A stretch of 64,000 bases of DNA. Origin: Mayfieldus sp963772265. Its GTDB lineage: Bacteria; Actinomycetota; Thermoleophilia; Solirubrobacterales; 70-9. The DNA lies in the NCBI GenBank assembly GCA_963772265.1, contig CAVYWS010000002.1:124001-188000 (forward strand). Direction: 5' to 3'. The notes beneath the pieces are model-generated. The model did no database searches. It was not told the DNA's origin and saw nothing but the letters and a program-made list of their open reading frames with translations. Every line of letters begins with the position of its first letter. Position 1 is the first letter of the stretch. A program made the position numbers and the translations under genes. This document shows, piece after piece, positions 46,508 through 57,129 of this stretch.

Positions 46508-46932
46508 GCCTGGCCGCTGCCCTCGGCGAGCTCGAGGAAGGCCTCCACGCGCTGGCGGTCCTTCGCTGCCCGCTCATAGGCCGCCGAGCCCTTCTCGGCC
46601 TCGGAGAGCCGCTGCTCGGCGTCCTCCATCTGCTCGCTCAGCCTCCCGGCGTCGAGCTGGTCGGGCGGGATCGCCTCCTCGACCAGCAGCTCGGCGTGGT
46701 TGGCAAAGACCTGAAGCCAGCCGTGGGCCTGGGCGTAGCGCTCGACCTCGGAGCCGGAGACGTGCAGGCGCAGCTCGGTCGGCTGCAGCGCCGCCAGGAT
46801 CGGCACGTGGTTGGCGAGGATGCCGATCTCGCCCACCGCGGTCCGGGTCGAGACCTGCTCCACCTCGCCCGAGAACACCTCGCCCTCGGGCGTGAGGACC
46901 TCGACCGAGAGCTTGTGCTGATCGTCGGCCAC
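46504..46932 (-). CDS. atpC: F1Fo ATP synthase subunit epsilon
   Basis: 142 residues. LSVEVLTPEGEVFSGEVEQVS, GEIGILANHVPILAAL and WLQVFANHAELLVEEAIPPDQLD define the beta-sandwich that contacts gamma and the c-ring. The C-terminal helical hairpin (LSEQMEDAEQRLSEAEKG) can inhibit hydrolysis in related enzymes. GTG start at 46932. It begins 3 bases after the inferred atpD stop, and the last atp gene is followed by the coupled M20 peptidase. Confidence 0.93.
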   Translation of the reverse strand: MADDQHKLSVEVLTPEGEVFSGEVEQVSTRTAVGEIGILANHVPILAALQPTELRLHVSGSEVERYAQAHGWLQVFANHAELLVEEAIPPDQLDAGRLSEQMEDAEQRLSEAEKGSAAYERAAKDRQRVEAFLELAEGSGQA

Positions 46933-46935
46933 GGC

Positions 46936-48455
46936 CTACTGGCCGTCTTCCTCCGCCGGCGTCGCCCCCGCCGCCGTCCGCCGCCCTCGTCGCCGCCGTC
47001 GCCCTCGGACTCGCCGTTCGACTCCGCCTTGGCACCCGTGCCTCCCTTGCCGCGCACGTCCTCGAGCACCTGGTCGATCGACCCCTTCATGTAGAAGGCG
47101 GCCTCGGGGATGTCGTCGTGCTGCCCGTCGAGGATCTCGCGGAAGCCGCGCACCGTCTCCTCGACCGGGACGAACTCGCCCGAGCGCCCGGTGAACGCCT
47201 CTGCGACGAAGAACGGCTGCGAGAGGAAGCGCTCGATCTTGCGCGCCCGCGCGACCGTCTGCTTGTCCTCGTCGGAGAGCTCGTCGATCCCGAGGATCGC
47301 GATGATGTCCTGCAGCTCCTTGTAGCGCTGCAGCACCTCCTGGACCTCGGTCGCGGTGTTGTAGTGCTCCTCGCCGAGGATCTCGGGCTTGAGGATCGTC
47401 GAGGTCGAGTCCAGCGGGTCGACGGCGGGGTAGATCCCCTTCTCGGAGATCGCCCGCGAAAGCGTCGTGGTCGCGTTGAGGTGGGCGAACACCGAGGCCG
47501 GAGCGGGGTCGGTGAGGTCGTCGGCGGGGACGTAAATCGCCTGCACCGAGGTGACCGAGCCGCGCTCGGTCGAGGTGATCCGCTCCTGAAGCTCGCCCAT
47601 CTCGGTCTCCAGGGTCGGCTGGTAGCCGACCGCCGAGGGCATCCGGCCGAGCAGCGCCGAGACCTCGGAGCCGGCCTGCACGAAGCGGAAGATGTTGTCG
47701 ATGAACAGCAGCACGTCCTGGCCGCCCTCCTCGCGGAAGTACTCGGCCATGGTCAGCCCCGAGAGGGCGACCCGCAGGCGGGCGCCGGGCGGCTCGTTCA
47801 TCTGCCCGAAGACGAGCATCGTGCTCTCGAGCACCCCCGACTCCTTCATCTCGAGCCAGAGGTCGTTGCCCTCGCGCGAGCGCTCGCCGACCCCGCAGAA
47901 GGCGGAGAGGCCTTCGTGCTCGGCGGCGATCGTCCGGATCAGCTCCTGGATCAGGACCGTCTTGCCGACCCCGGCGCCGCCGAACAGGCCGACCTTGCCG
48001 CCCTTCGGGTAGGGCGCCAGCAGGTCGACCACCTTGATCCCGGTCGGGAGGATCTCCTGGGTCGGGATCAGGTCCTCGACGTCGGGGGCGGGACGGTGGA
48101 TCGGCCAGCGCTCCTTGACCTCGACCGGCCCCTTCTCGTCGATCGCCTCGCCGAGCAGGTTGAAGATCCGTCCCAGGGTGACGTCGCCGACCGGGACCGT
48201 GATCGGGCCGCCGGTGTCGATCACCTGGTCGCCGCGCTCGAGCCCGTCGGTGGAGTCCATCGCGACTGTGCGGACCCGGTCGTCGCCGAGGTGCTGCTGC
48301 ACCTCGCAGACGAGGTCGATCGCCTGGCGGCCGTTGCCCTCGGCGACCTCGATCTTGACCGCCGAATAGATCTCCGGCAGCTCCTCGGGGAAGACCGCGT
48401 CGACGACGACGCCCCTGACCTCCTGCACCCGTCCTACGTTTCCGTTCTCAGCCAT
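46936..48455 (-). CDS. atpD: F1Fo ATP synthase subunit beta, C-terminal frameshift
   Basis: Catalytic subunit of F1. Walker A is GLFGGAGVGKTVLIQE; GVGERSREGNDLWLEM, VLLFIDNIFRFVQAGSEVSALLGRMPSAVGYQPTL and the C-terminal YKELQDIIAILGIDELSDEDK are intact. The ordinary C terminus (AFYMKGSIDQVLEDVRGKG) is followed by a Gly/Glu/Asp tail. The uncorrected frame reads through atpC in an Arg-rich sequence. A single base change near 46970 restores GATPAEEDGQ and a stop at 46936, three bases before atpC, which I take as correct. About 505 residues. Confidence 0.93.
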
Positions 48456-48466
48456 CCAACCCTTTC

Positions 48467-49387
48467 CTAGCCCAGCGCTTCCGCGCCGGATACGACTTCC
48501 AAGATCTCCTGCGTTATCTCAGCCTGCCTGACCCGGTTCATCTCCAGGGTCAGGTCGCTGATCATCGACTGCGCGTTCTCGGCCGCGCTGCGCATCGCCG
48601 TCATCCGGGCTCCCAGCTCCGACGCCGAGGACTCCAGCAGCGCCCGGTAGACCGAGAGGTTGACGTAGTCGGGGATCAGCCGGTTGAGCAGCTCCTCCGC
48701 CTCCGGCTCGTAGACCCAGAGCGCCCGCTTGTGCGCCTTCTCGAGCTCGGTCTCCTCCTCGTCCGCCTCCTCGTCCTCGGCTCCGCTGCCGAAGACCTCC
48801 GCCTCCTGCAGGGGCAGGAGGGTCTGGCGCCAGACGTACTGGGTCAGCGGCGAGATGTAGCGGTTGAAGACGATCTCGACCCGGTCCAGCTCCTCGTCGA
48901 CGTAGGCGGCGGTGAGCTGCTCGGCGATCTCGCGCGCGTTGGCGAACGAGGGCCGGTCGGTGAAGCCCGTGTAGGCATGGGCGAGGTCCTGGCCGCGGAA
49001 GGTCAGCGCCGACTCGCCGCGGCGCCCGACGGCGGAGAAGACGACCTCCGCCCCGTCTGACTCGAACTCGCGGCGCAGCCGCGTGCCCTCGCGGATGATG
49101 TTGGTGTTGAAGGCGCCGGCGAGGCCGCGATCGCCGGTGACGAGCAGGATTCCCGCCTTGCGCACGTCCTCGCGCTCGGCCAGGGCGGGAACGTGCTGGA
49201 CGGTGCCCGCCTCTTCGGCCGCGCGCCTGGTCAGCTGGCGAATCGCCCGCGCGTAGGGGCGGAGGTTCTCGATCCGCTGCTCGGCGCGGCGCAGCCGCGC
49301 CGCCGCGACCATCTCCATCGCCCGCGTGATCTTGTGGATGTTCTTCACACTGGCGATGCGGTTCTTGACTTCCTTGCGGGTGGCCAT
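48467..49387 (-). CDS. atpG: F1Fo ATP synthase subunit gamma
   Basis: Central stalk. 306 residues. RIASVKNIHKITRAMEMVAAARLRRAE at the N terminus and ASELGARMTAMRSAAENAQSMI with VRQAEITQEILEVVSGAEAL at the C terminus form the coiled coil in the alpha3beta3 core. ILLVTGDRGLAGAFNTNI is the Rossmann strand. Between LLPLQEAEVFG and KAHKRALWVYEPE is an acidic insertion (about residues 199-212), in the region where mycobacterial gamma carries a regulatory loop. Position in the operon is canonical. Confidence 0.94.
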   Translation of the reverse strand: MATRKEVKNRIASVKNIHKITRAMEMVAAARLRRAEQRIENLRPYARAIRQLTRRAAEEAGTVQHVPALAEREDVRKAGILLVTGDRGLAGAFNTNIIREGTRLRREFESDGAEVVFSAVGRRGESALTFRGQDLAHAYTGFTDRPSFANAREIAEQLTAAYVDEELDRVEIVFNRYISPLTQYVWRQTLLPLQEAEVFGSGAEDEEADEEETELEKAHKRALWVYEPEAEELLNRLIPDYVNLSVYRALLESSASELGARMTAMRSAAENAQSMISDLTLEMNRVRQAEITQEILEVVSGAEALG

Positions 49388-49405
49388 TGGTTCTTGCCGG
49401 CTCGG

Positions 49406-51100
<1,695 letters not shown>

Positions 51101-51118
51101 CGGGGTGCTAGTTCCTCC

Positions 51119-51652
51119 TTAGGCCGCGCGGGCGACGTTCTTTCGAAGTTTCTCCAACCGGTTGCGGATGCTGGCGTCCAGCACCATGTTGCCGACCTGA
51201 AGCACCAGGCCGCCGACGATGTCCTGATCGACGACGGTGCGCAGCTCGACGCTGCGGTCGGTCTGCTTCTCGATCTCGGCCCCCACCCTCTTGATGATCT
51301 CGGGCTCGAGCTCGATCGCGCTCGTCAGGGTCACGTCGAGCTTGCGCTTCTCCTCCTTGTAGAGCTCCTCGAACTTGCGCCGGATGCGGAAGATCAGCGG
51401 CATCCGGTGCTTCTCGAGCAGGAGCTCGAGGAAGTTGACGAACTCGGGGTCGGCGTCGCTGACCGCCTTCTCGAGCCCCTCCCGCTTCTCGGCCGAGGAG
51501 AAGTAGGGGCTGAAGAGGAAGACCTGCATGTCGTGTTCGGCCTCGAGGGCATCGGCGAACTGGCCCAGCTCCTCCTCGATGCGGTCGAGGTGGTCCTTCT
51601 CCTTGGCGACGTCGAACAGCGCCTCGGCGTAGACCCGAGCGATCTCCTCCAT
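51119..51652 (-). CDS. atpH: F1Fo ATP synthase subunit delta
   Basis: 177 residues. MEEIARVYAEALFDVAKEK opens the N-terminal helical domain that caps F1; SDADPEFVNFLELLLEKHRM and the C-terminal VDQDIVGGLVLQVGNMVLDASIRNRLEKL are signature delta/OSCP sequence. It joins F1 to the peripheral b stalk. ATG at 51652 overlaps the atpF stop by one base. A longer in-frame reading upstream is only the shadow of atpF and is left out. Confidence 0.93.
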   Translation of the reverse strand: MEEIARVYAEALFDVAKEKDHLDRIEEELGQFADALEAEHDMQVFLFSPYFSSAEKREGLEKAVSDADPEFVNFLELLLEKHRMPLIFRIRRKFEELYKEEKRKLDVTLTSAIELEPEIIKRVGAEIEKQTDRSVELRTVVDQDIVGGLVLQVGNMVLDASIRNRLEKLRKNVARAA

Positions 51653-52198
51653 CAGCTTCCGTTCTCCCTGCTGCCCGCCAGGGCGCTGAAGTCGACCTCG
51701 CCCAGAGCCTCCTCGACGAGGCGCTTCTGGTCCTCCTCGGTGAGCGACTTGCGGGCCACCTTCTCGGTCGCGATCACGGTCAGGTCGGCGACCTCCTTGC
51801 GGATCCGATCCAGCGAGCGCCGCGTCTCGGCCTCGATGTCGCGGCGGGCGGCGGCGACCAGCTCCTCGCGGCGCTCCTTGCCCGCCTCCGCGGCCTCCGC
51901 CTTGGCGACGTCCGCCGCCTTGCGGGCCCGTTGGACGATGTCCTCCGCCTGCTCGCGGGCCTCGGTGAGCCGCTCGCGGTACTCCTTCAGCAGCTCGTCG
52001 GCCTTCTGGCGCTGCTTCTCGGCCGCCTCGATGTTGTCCCGGATCGCGTTGGCGCGCTTGTCGAGCGCCTCCTGGATGCGTGGGAATGCGACCTTGCTCA
52101 GCACCCACATCGTGAACAGGAACAGCGCCAGAGTCCAGATCATCAACCCCAGCGAGGGCGAGACAAGGAAGCTTCCGCCGCTGTCCTTCGGCGAGCAC
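51652..52198 (-). CDS. atpF: F1Fo ATP synthase subunit b, one indel near the start
   Basis: Peripheral stalk. A single membrane helix (LMIWTLALFLFTMWVLSKVAF) precedes a long charged helix (RANAIRDNIEAAEKQRQKAD through RSLDRIRKEVADLTVIATEK). Upstream of the first internal ATG (52146) the frame reads SGGSFLVSPSLG, a typical b-subunit N terminus, without a start. A one-base shift near 52187 links it to the GTG at 52198 (VLAE). I therefore place the true start at 52198. About 180 residues. Confidence 0.88.
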
Positions 52199-52233
52199 GA
52201 TGCGCGCCTATTTGAGCGAGTGCCGGCAACGAC

Positions 52234-52503
52234 CTAGAGGAAGAAGGCGATCAGCCCGAAGATGAACGTGTAGAAGGCGACCGCCTCGGTCAGCGCGAAG
52301 CCGAGCCAGCGGATGCTCTGGAGCTCGTCCTTCATCTCAGGCTGGCGCGCGACCGACTCGATCTCCTTGCCGAAGATGATGCCGATGCCGATGCCGGCAC
52401 CGATCGAGCCGAGGCCGGCTCCGACGCCGAGGGCGATCGCCTTGCCGGCGTCGGTGATGCCGGTGTCGGTGACACCCTGTGCGGCTATGGGCAATAGGTC
52501 CAT
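52234..52503 (-). CDS. atpE: F1Fo ATP synthase subunit c
   Basis: 89 residues, two membrane helices. Helix 1 is Gly/Ala-rich (GAGLGSIGAGIGIGIIFG). The polar loop RQPEMKDELQ contains the conserved Arg-Gln-Pro. Helix 2 (LGFALTEAVAFYTFIFGLIAFF) carries the ion-binding Glu in ALTEAV. No sodium-type signature is evident, so a proton ring is assumed. ATG at 52503 with GGAG upstream. Confidence 0.94.
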   Translation of the reverse strand: MDLLPIAAQGVTDTGITDAGKAIALGVGAGLGSIGAGIGIGIIFGKEIESVARQPEMKDELQSIRWLGFALTEAVAFYTFIFGLIAFFL

Positions 52504-52519
52504 TGAGTGCTCCTTTTTG

Positions 52520-53438
52520 TCAGTGACTCTCGGCGGTGGCGCCGCCGATGTAGATCGCGGTGAGGATCGAGAAGATAAATGCCTGAAGGGTGGCGACCAG
52601 GCCCAACTCGAAGACGAAGAAGGCGAAGGCCACCGGGAAGCTGAGCGCACCGATCGCCGCCAATCCGAGCAGCACCGCCAGCCCGCCGCCCATGAACAGC
52701 AGCAGCAGGTGACCGGCGAGGATGTTGGCGAACAGTCGCACCGAGAGCGAGATCAACCGCACGAAGTGGGAGATCACCTCGATCGCGAAGATCGCCGCCT
52801 TGCCTATCGGGTTCATCTCCTCGAGCCCGGGGGGCAGCCAGCTCGCCAGGTACTTGAAGAATCCCTTGGTCCGGATTCCCTCCACGTGGTAGGAGATCCA
52901 GACGACGAGGGTGAGCGCGAGGGGCATCGAGATGTTCGCGGTCGCGGCGTAGATCGCGAAGCTGGGAACGGCGATCCCGAAGATGTCGACCGTCTCCTGC
53001 GTGTTGGTCGGCAGCGGCAGGTAGCCGATCACGTTCGAGAACCAGATGAAGAAGAAGAGGGTGGCGATGAACGGGAACCACTTTGCCGCCAGGCGTCCCT
53101 CGAGATTGGTTCCGACGATGTTGTCGCGGGTCAGGTCGAAGGCGACCTCGACCGCGGTCTGCACGCGGTTTGGCTTCATCGCCATACGCCGCGGCGATGT
53201 AGACCATCACCCAGATCGTCAAGGCGCTCGCCAGCAGCAGGTAGAGGACGAAGCGGTTGATGCTGAGGTCGAGGGGCCGATCTTGATGCGGGATCCAATT
53301 GTCGAGCTTGAACTCGTTCTGGGGCTGGAACTCGTCGTTCTTGCCCTGGCTGGGGAAGATCAGCAGGAAGGCGATGAAGATCGCGAAGTAGAGGCCGAGC
53401 GCGAGCCAGACCTTCGCCCTGGTGCTCAGGCCGCTCAT
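52520..53438 (-). CDS. atpB: F1Fo ATP synthase subunit a, one frameshift
   Basis: Proton channel, about 306 residues. The N-terminal part (VWLALGLYFAIFIAFLLIF, then LYLLLASALTIWVMVYIAA) is in one frame. Near 53187 one base is lost or gained, and the rest starts MKPNRVQTAVEVAFDLTRDN, as actinobacterial a subunits do. The essential Arg lies in SLSVRLFANILAGHLLL, and the last helices end LGLVATLQAFIFSILTAIYI. ATG at 53438 overlaps the stop of the upstream membrane protein by 4 bases. The shift is very probably an error, since the gene is essential in aerobes. Confidence 0.92.
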
Positions 53439-53857
53439 TGCTGCCCCTCATCGGCCGCCATAAGGCGTCCGATCGCCATGCCGCAGAAGTGCACCGTCAC
53501 CAGCACCGCGGCGAGAACCGCAGCCGCCAGCCCCGATTCGCGGTCCGCGAGCCCGACCAGCAGGATCGCCAGCGCCACGAGCCAGACCCGACCCAGGGTT
53601 GCGGCCGCCATCGCTCCCAGCGCCGAGTTGCGATGCCCTCCGGCAATCGACCGCTTCACATGGCGCTCTGCGGCGATCTGGATCGCAGCGGCTACGAGCC
53701 ACGCGGCTGCGGCGACCGCGTAGCCGAGCATCGGCCAGCCCGCGATCAGGAAGACCGGCAGTGCGATCGCCAGGACCCCGAGGTCCGCGAACCGAAGTGC
53801 CGATATGGCGCGGCCGGGGCCGAGCCGCTCAGATCCGTCTATAGCGAGAGTAGACAA
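53435..53857 (-). CDS. atpI: ATP synthase protein I-like membrane protein
   Basis: 140 residues with four predicted helices (LGVLAIALPVFLIAGW, LGYAVAAAAWLVAAAIQI, a third near VWLVALAILLVGL, and AAAVLAAVLVTVHFCG). Size, topology and position directly before atpB match AtpI, which aids c-ring assembly or cation supply in other bacteria. The apparent TTG start at 53857 overlaps the preceding small gene by 29 bases; a later start would remove the first helix. Sequence identity to characterised AtpI is not obvious, so the name rests mainly on context. Confidence 0.65.
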   Translation of the reverse strand: MSTLAIDGSERLGPGRAISALRFADLGVLAIALPVFLIAGWPMLGYAVAAAAWLVAAAIQIAAERHVKRSIAGGHRNSALGAMAAATLGRVWLVALAILLVGLADRESGLAAAVLAAVLVTVHFCGMAIGRLMAADEGQQ

Positions 53858-54026
53858 GGAAGAACCCCACCCCCAGCCCTGCGAACAGGCCCACGAGCCC
53901 GAGCGGGATGGCGATGCCGATCAGCGATCCGAGCCCGAAGCCTGCCGCCGCACAGATCAACATCGCCCCGATGACCACCCCTCCGGCGGTCGCCGCATCG
54001 GCCCCCGTGGAGGGACGACGGCTCAT
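53829..54026 (-). CDS. AtpZ-like small membrane protein
   Basis: 65 residues: a short polar start, then two helices rich in Gly/Ala (GGVVIGAMLICAAAGFGLGS and PLGLVGLFAGLGVGFFLVY) and a basic end (SRYRRI). This matches the AtpZ/AtpI family of tiny proteins heading ATP synthase operons, linked to ion uptake or assembly. First gene of the atp operon; the 144 bases upstream (54027-54170) must hold its promoter, but I see no convincing -35/-10 there. Confidence 0.7.
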   Translation of the reverse strand: MSRRPSTGADAATAGGVVIGAMLICAAAGFGLGSLIGIAIPLGLVGLFAGLGVGFFLVYSRYRRI

Positions 54027-54170
54027 CGGGATGTCGACGGGAACGGCCTGGCAATTGCGGTCGTTTCGGGCACGAAAAGGGACGAAAGAGCCGCCGTCAC
54101 TATCGCGCCCACTGGGGGAGTCGCGACGCTCCGGCGGACCGGCGACTATATCCGAAGCGCCGATCCGAGC

Positions 54171-55385
54171 CTACGGCTTGTTGACCGCCTCGAACTCGCC
54201 CGTCTCGGGGTCGATCGCCGGGAAGCTGCCCGTCTCCAGCTCCTGTGCGACGGCGCGGTCGACGTCCTCCGCCGTCGGGCTCGGCCTGCCCGACTCCTGG
54301 CGCAGCCCGAATACCTGCCGCAGGCGCTCACGACGCAGCTTGAGGATTTCGAGCACGACGACGAGGTAGATGCTGGCCGCCAGCGTCGCCACGCCGCAGG
54401 CGATGATCACCGCCGTCCAGCCGGTGTTGAAGTGCCCGTGGTCGTCGCTGTAGGGGATGAAGCGCAGGGCCAGCGCCAGCCCCGCAAGGACCAGGGTCCA
54501 GCCGTACATGTAGGCGAGTGTGCGGCGCTGGGAGAAGCCGAGGTTGGCCATCCGATGGTGGAAGTGCGAGCGGTCGGCCTGGTAGATCGGCTGGCGGTAC
54601 TTGAGCCGCTTCGCGATCACGAAGCCGCCGTCGAGGATCGGTACCGCGAGGACTACCAGCGGGAAGGCCAGGGCGACCACCGCGTTGGTCTTCAGCGCCC
54701 CCTGGATCGTCGCCGTCGCCAGCAGGTAGCCGAGCAGGTTCGACCCGGTGTCGCCCATGAAGCTCGAGGCGGGCGGGAAGCCGTGGCGAAGGAAGCCCAG
54801 CGCTCCGCCGGCGGTCAGCGCGGCCAGCACGCCGGCCGCGTTGCGGTCCAGCGACAGCGCGATCACCGCCAGGGCGGCGGCGGAGATCGCGCAGACCCCG
54901 GCCGCCAGGCCGTCGACCCCGTCGGTGAAGTTGATCACGTTGACCACGGCGACGATCCCGACAACGGTCAGCGGATAGGCGAGCCAGTCGAGGTCGAAGC
55001 CGCCGACGAACGGCAGCGTCACCGCGTCGACCCGGACCCCGCCGAGCACCGGAATCAGCGCCGCCCCGACCTGGCCGACCAGCTTCACAGGAGCCGAGAG
55101 CTCGTAGACGTCGTCGGCCACGCCGACCAGCGCGATCACCGCGGCGCCGCCGAGGATCGCCCGGCTCTCGCCGTCGTTGGGCAGGAACAGCAGCCCGGCG
55201 ACGAGGACCGCGATCAGGATCGCGGCGCCGGAGAGCTTCGGCGTCGGCGCTTCGTGCAGCGAGCGCTCGTTGGGGTAGTCGATCGCGCCGATCCGCCAGG
55301 CGATGCGCTCGCTGAACGGCACCAGCAGCCAGGCGATGACCGCGGCGACTAGGAAGGCGAAAATGGCGTCCGATGTGTCGGCCAT
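54171..55385 (-). CDS. wecA: Undecaprenyl-phosphate N-acetylglucosaminyl-1-phosphate transferase (WecA/TagO family)
   Basis: Transfers a HexNAc-1-phosphate from a UDP-sugar to undecaprenyl phosphate, starting wall polysaccharide. 404 residues, about ten helices. The cytoplasmic signatures are present: ERSLHEAPTPKLSGAAI, GVADDVYELS, the metal site NFTDGVDGLAAG, FMGDTGSNLLGYLL, and ADRSHFHHRMANLG. About 60 extra polar residues follow the last helix. The order prfA, prmC, tsaC, wecA, atpI, atpB is also that of mycobacteria. Confidence 0.93.
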   Translation of the reverse strand: MADTSDAIFAFLVAAVIAWLLVPFSERIAWRIGAIDYPNERSLHEAPTPKLSGAAILIAVLVAGLLFLPNDGESRAILGGAAVIALVGVADDVYELSAPVKLVGQVGAALIPVLGGVRVDAVTLPFVGGFDLDWLAYPLTVVGIVAVVNVINFTDGVDGLAAGVCAISAAALAVIALSLDRNAAGVLAALTAGGALGFLRHGFPPASSFMGDTGSNLLGYLLATATIQGALKTNAVVALAFPLVVLAVPILDGGFVIAKRLKYRQPIYQADRSHFHHRMANLGFSQRRTLAYMYGWTLVLAGLALALRFIPYSDDHGHFNTGWTAVIIACGVATLAASIYLVVVLEILKLRRERLRQVFGLRQESGRPSPTAEDVDRAVAQELETGSFPAIDPETGEFEAVNKP

Positions 55386-55442
55386 CTCGGTGTGTCCCGG
55401 ACCCCCTGGACCGGCGCGCTGGGGTGGCGTGACGCGTCGAGA

Positions 55443-56469
55443 CTACTCGACGGCTCCGAGGGCTCCTTCGACCAGCAGCATCGGGTCGCGGGCGCAGACG
55501 CACGCCTGCCGGCGCCTCGCGCTTGCGCAGCTCCAGCTCGGCCGGATCGCGCAGGACCCGCAGCCGCCCTTCCTCGATCAGCTGCTCGTCGACCCCGCCC
55601 ATGCGGCCGGCGAAGGTCGTATACACGGGGGTCCCGAGGGCGACGGCTTCCCGGTTCATCGTCCCCCCCGCGCTGACCACCAGGTCGGCGAAGGCGATCA
55701 GGCTCTGGGCATCGATGGCGTGGTCGGGGATGACGAGACGAGTCGCCGGTCGCGCGTCGCGCGTCGCTCGGACTCGCAGAGCCTGCGCCTGCCGCTCGGT
55801 GCGCGGGATCACCACCGTCTGAACGTTCGGCTCCTCGGCGAGGCGGTCGAGGACGCGCTCGTGCAGCGGGTTCTGCTCGTGGTACTCGGAGGTCTCCGGC
55901 GGCGGGCGGACGACGACGGTCACCGCTTCGGGATCGAGTCCGAGCTCCTCCAGCACCGCCAAGTCGGGCTCGAAGTCGGCCAGGTAGTAGTCCTCCTTGA
56001 GCCCCGGATAGCGGAACAGCTTGCGCTCCGGCGCCCCGACCTTGGCGAGCCGCTCGACCGGGATCGCCTCGGGGACCATGACGCGGCGCGCGACGCGGAA
56101 GCTGATCCGCCGCTGCAGCCCGGCGAACTCGTAGTCCTGCATCTGCACCGAGGGGATCCGGAAGCCGGCGCAGACGACCGCCAGGTCGACCGAGCCGTGG
56201 GCGAGCCCGAGGTCGTAGCGCTGCTGCCAGGCGTGCCGTGCGAGCCGGCTCGAGCGCCCGCCCAGCGCCCGCGCCTTGCCGAGCGCCGAGGCGCCGCCGT
56301 GGGCTCCGACGCTCGTATAGGGGATGCCGAGCCGCTCGAGGATCCCCAGCGTCTGCCCGTACTCGCGCGCGGTCACGTCGATCTCGTGCCCCTCGGCCTG
56401 CAGGCGCTCGATGATCGGCCGCAGGACGAGGGGATGGGCGGCCGCGGTGCAGTCGACCCAGATCTTCAT
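55443..56469 (-). CDS. DUF354 family protein (glycosyltransferase-like), one frameshift near the end
   Basis: About 342 residues. MKIWVDCTAAAHPLVLRPII, then EGHEIDVTAREYGQTLGILE and SVQMQDYEFAGLQRRISF match DUF354, which has a GT-B-like fold. VVIPRTERQAQALRVR and ADLVVSAGGTMNREAVALGTPVYTTF are the donor-binding-like half. The frame shifts near 55495 before the conserved ending ARDPMLLVEGALGAVE, with the stop at 55443. Function is unknown; neighbours (wecA, envelope genes) hint at surface glycan. ATG overlaps the upstream gene by 4 bases. Confidence 0.75.
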
Positions 56470-57117
56470 AGGCGGCTGCAAAGCGGCGCATCTCGGGGTC
56501 CTCGGCAGATCGCCTCGGTCATGCACGGATCGAGTGCACTCCCTTCGTCGATCTGCCTGCGTCCCCCGACCTGCTTGCTTTTCCCCGCCTTCACTGTCTC
56601 TATCCCGTCGCTCATCGCCCAGAGCGCGATCAACGGGGTGACCACGGCGCCGAGAGCAACGCCGAGGATCGCCTTGTAGAGGACGAAGTCGCCGGTCGAG
56701 ATGCCGCCGAAGTCGGTCGCCACCAGCACGATGACGGCGGGCGGAGCCAGCAGGACGGTGACCAGCGCTCCGAGCCTCACACCCGCGCCCCAATCTCGAC
56801 CACGGCGGCGCGGCGAGCCAGGGATGGGATTCCCGGCTCCAGTCGAGGGGCGGCAACTCCCGGTTGCGGCGCTCGTACCAGACGGCCGAGGTGCAGAGCA
56901 GGCAGGTGACCAGCGGCAGGATGAAGAACGTTCCGACGGTGTCGACGATCGTGCTCGTCTCCAGCAGCGGGACGTCGATCAGCGGGACGTCCGCGCCCCT
57001 GACGCCGAGCCAGGCGAGCGCCGCGTTGACCAAGAGGTTGATCAGCGCCGTGACCAACAGCGCGTTGAGGACGATCCAGCGCCGGTTCGGCGCCGGAAGG
57101 GACCTCCAGAGCGCCAC
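56466..57117 (-). CDS. Hypothetical four-helix membrane protein, one frameshift
   Basis: I do not recognise this gene. About 216 residues when joined: helix 1 WIVLNALLVTALINLLVNAA, helix 2 TVGTFFILPLVTCLLCTSAV, then a shift near 56785, helix 3 LGALVTVLLAPPAVIVLVAT and helix 4 VLYKAILGVALGAVVTPLIALW, and a soluble basic tail. GTG start at 57117, 12 bases after the glyA stop; the end overlaps the DUF354 start (ATGA). It is therefore in an operon glyA, this gene, DUF354, wecA. Confidence 0.55.
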
Positions 57118-57129
57118 GGCTGCCAGCTC

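Noticed and set aside
46638..48455. A continuous reading frame joining ATP synthase beta to an Arg-rich sequence across atpC
   Set aside because: The added part is the wrong frame of atpC; a single base change near 46970 restores a normal acidic beta tail and a stop three bases before atpC.
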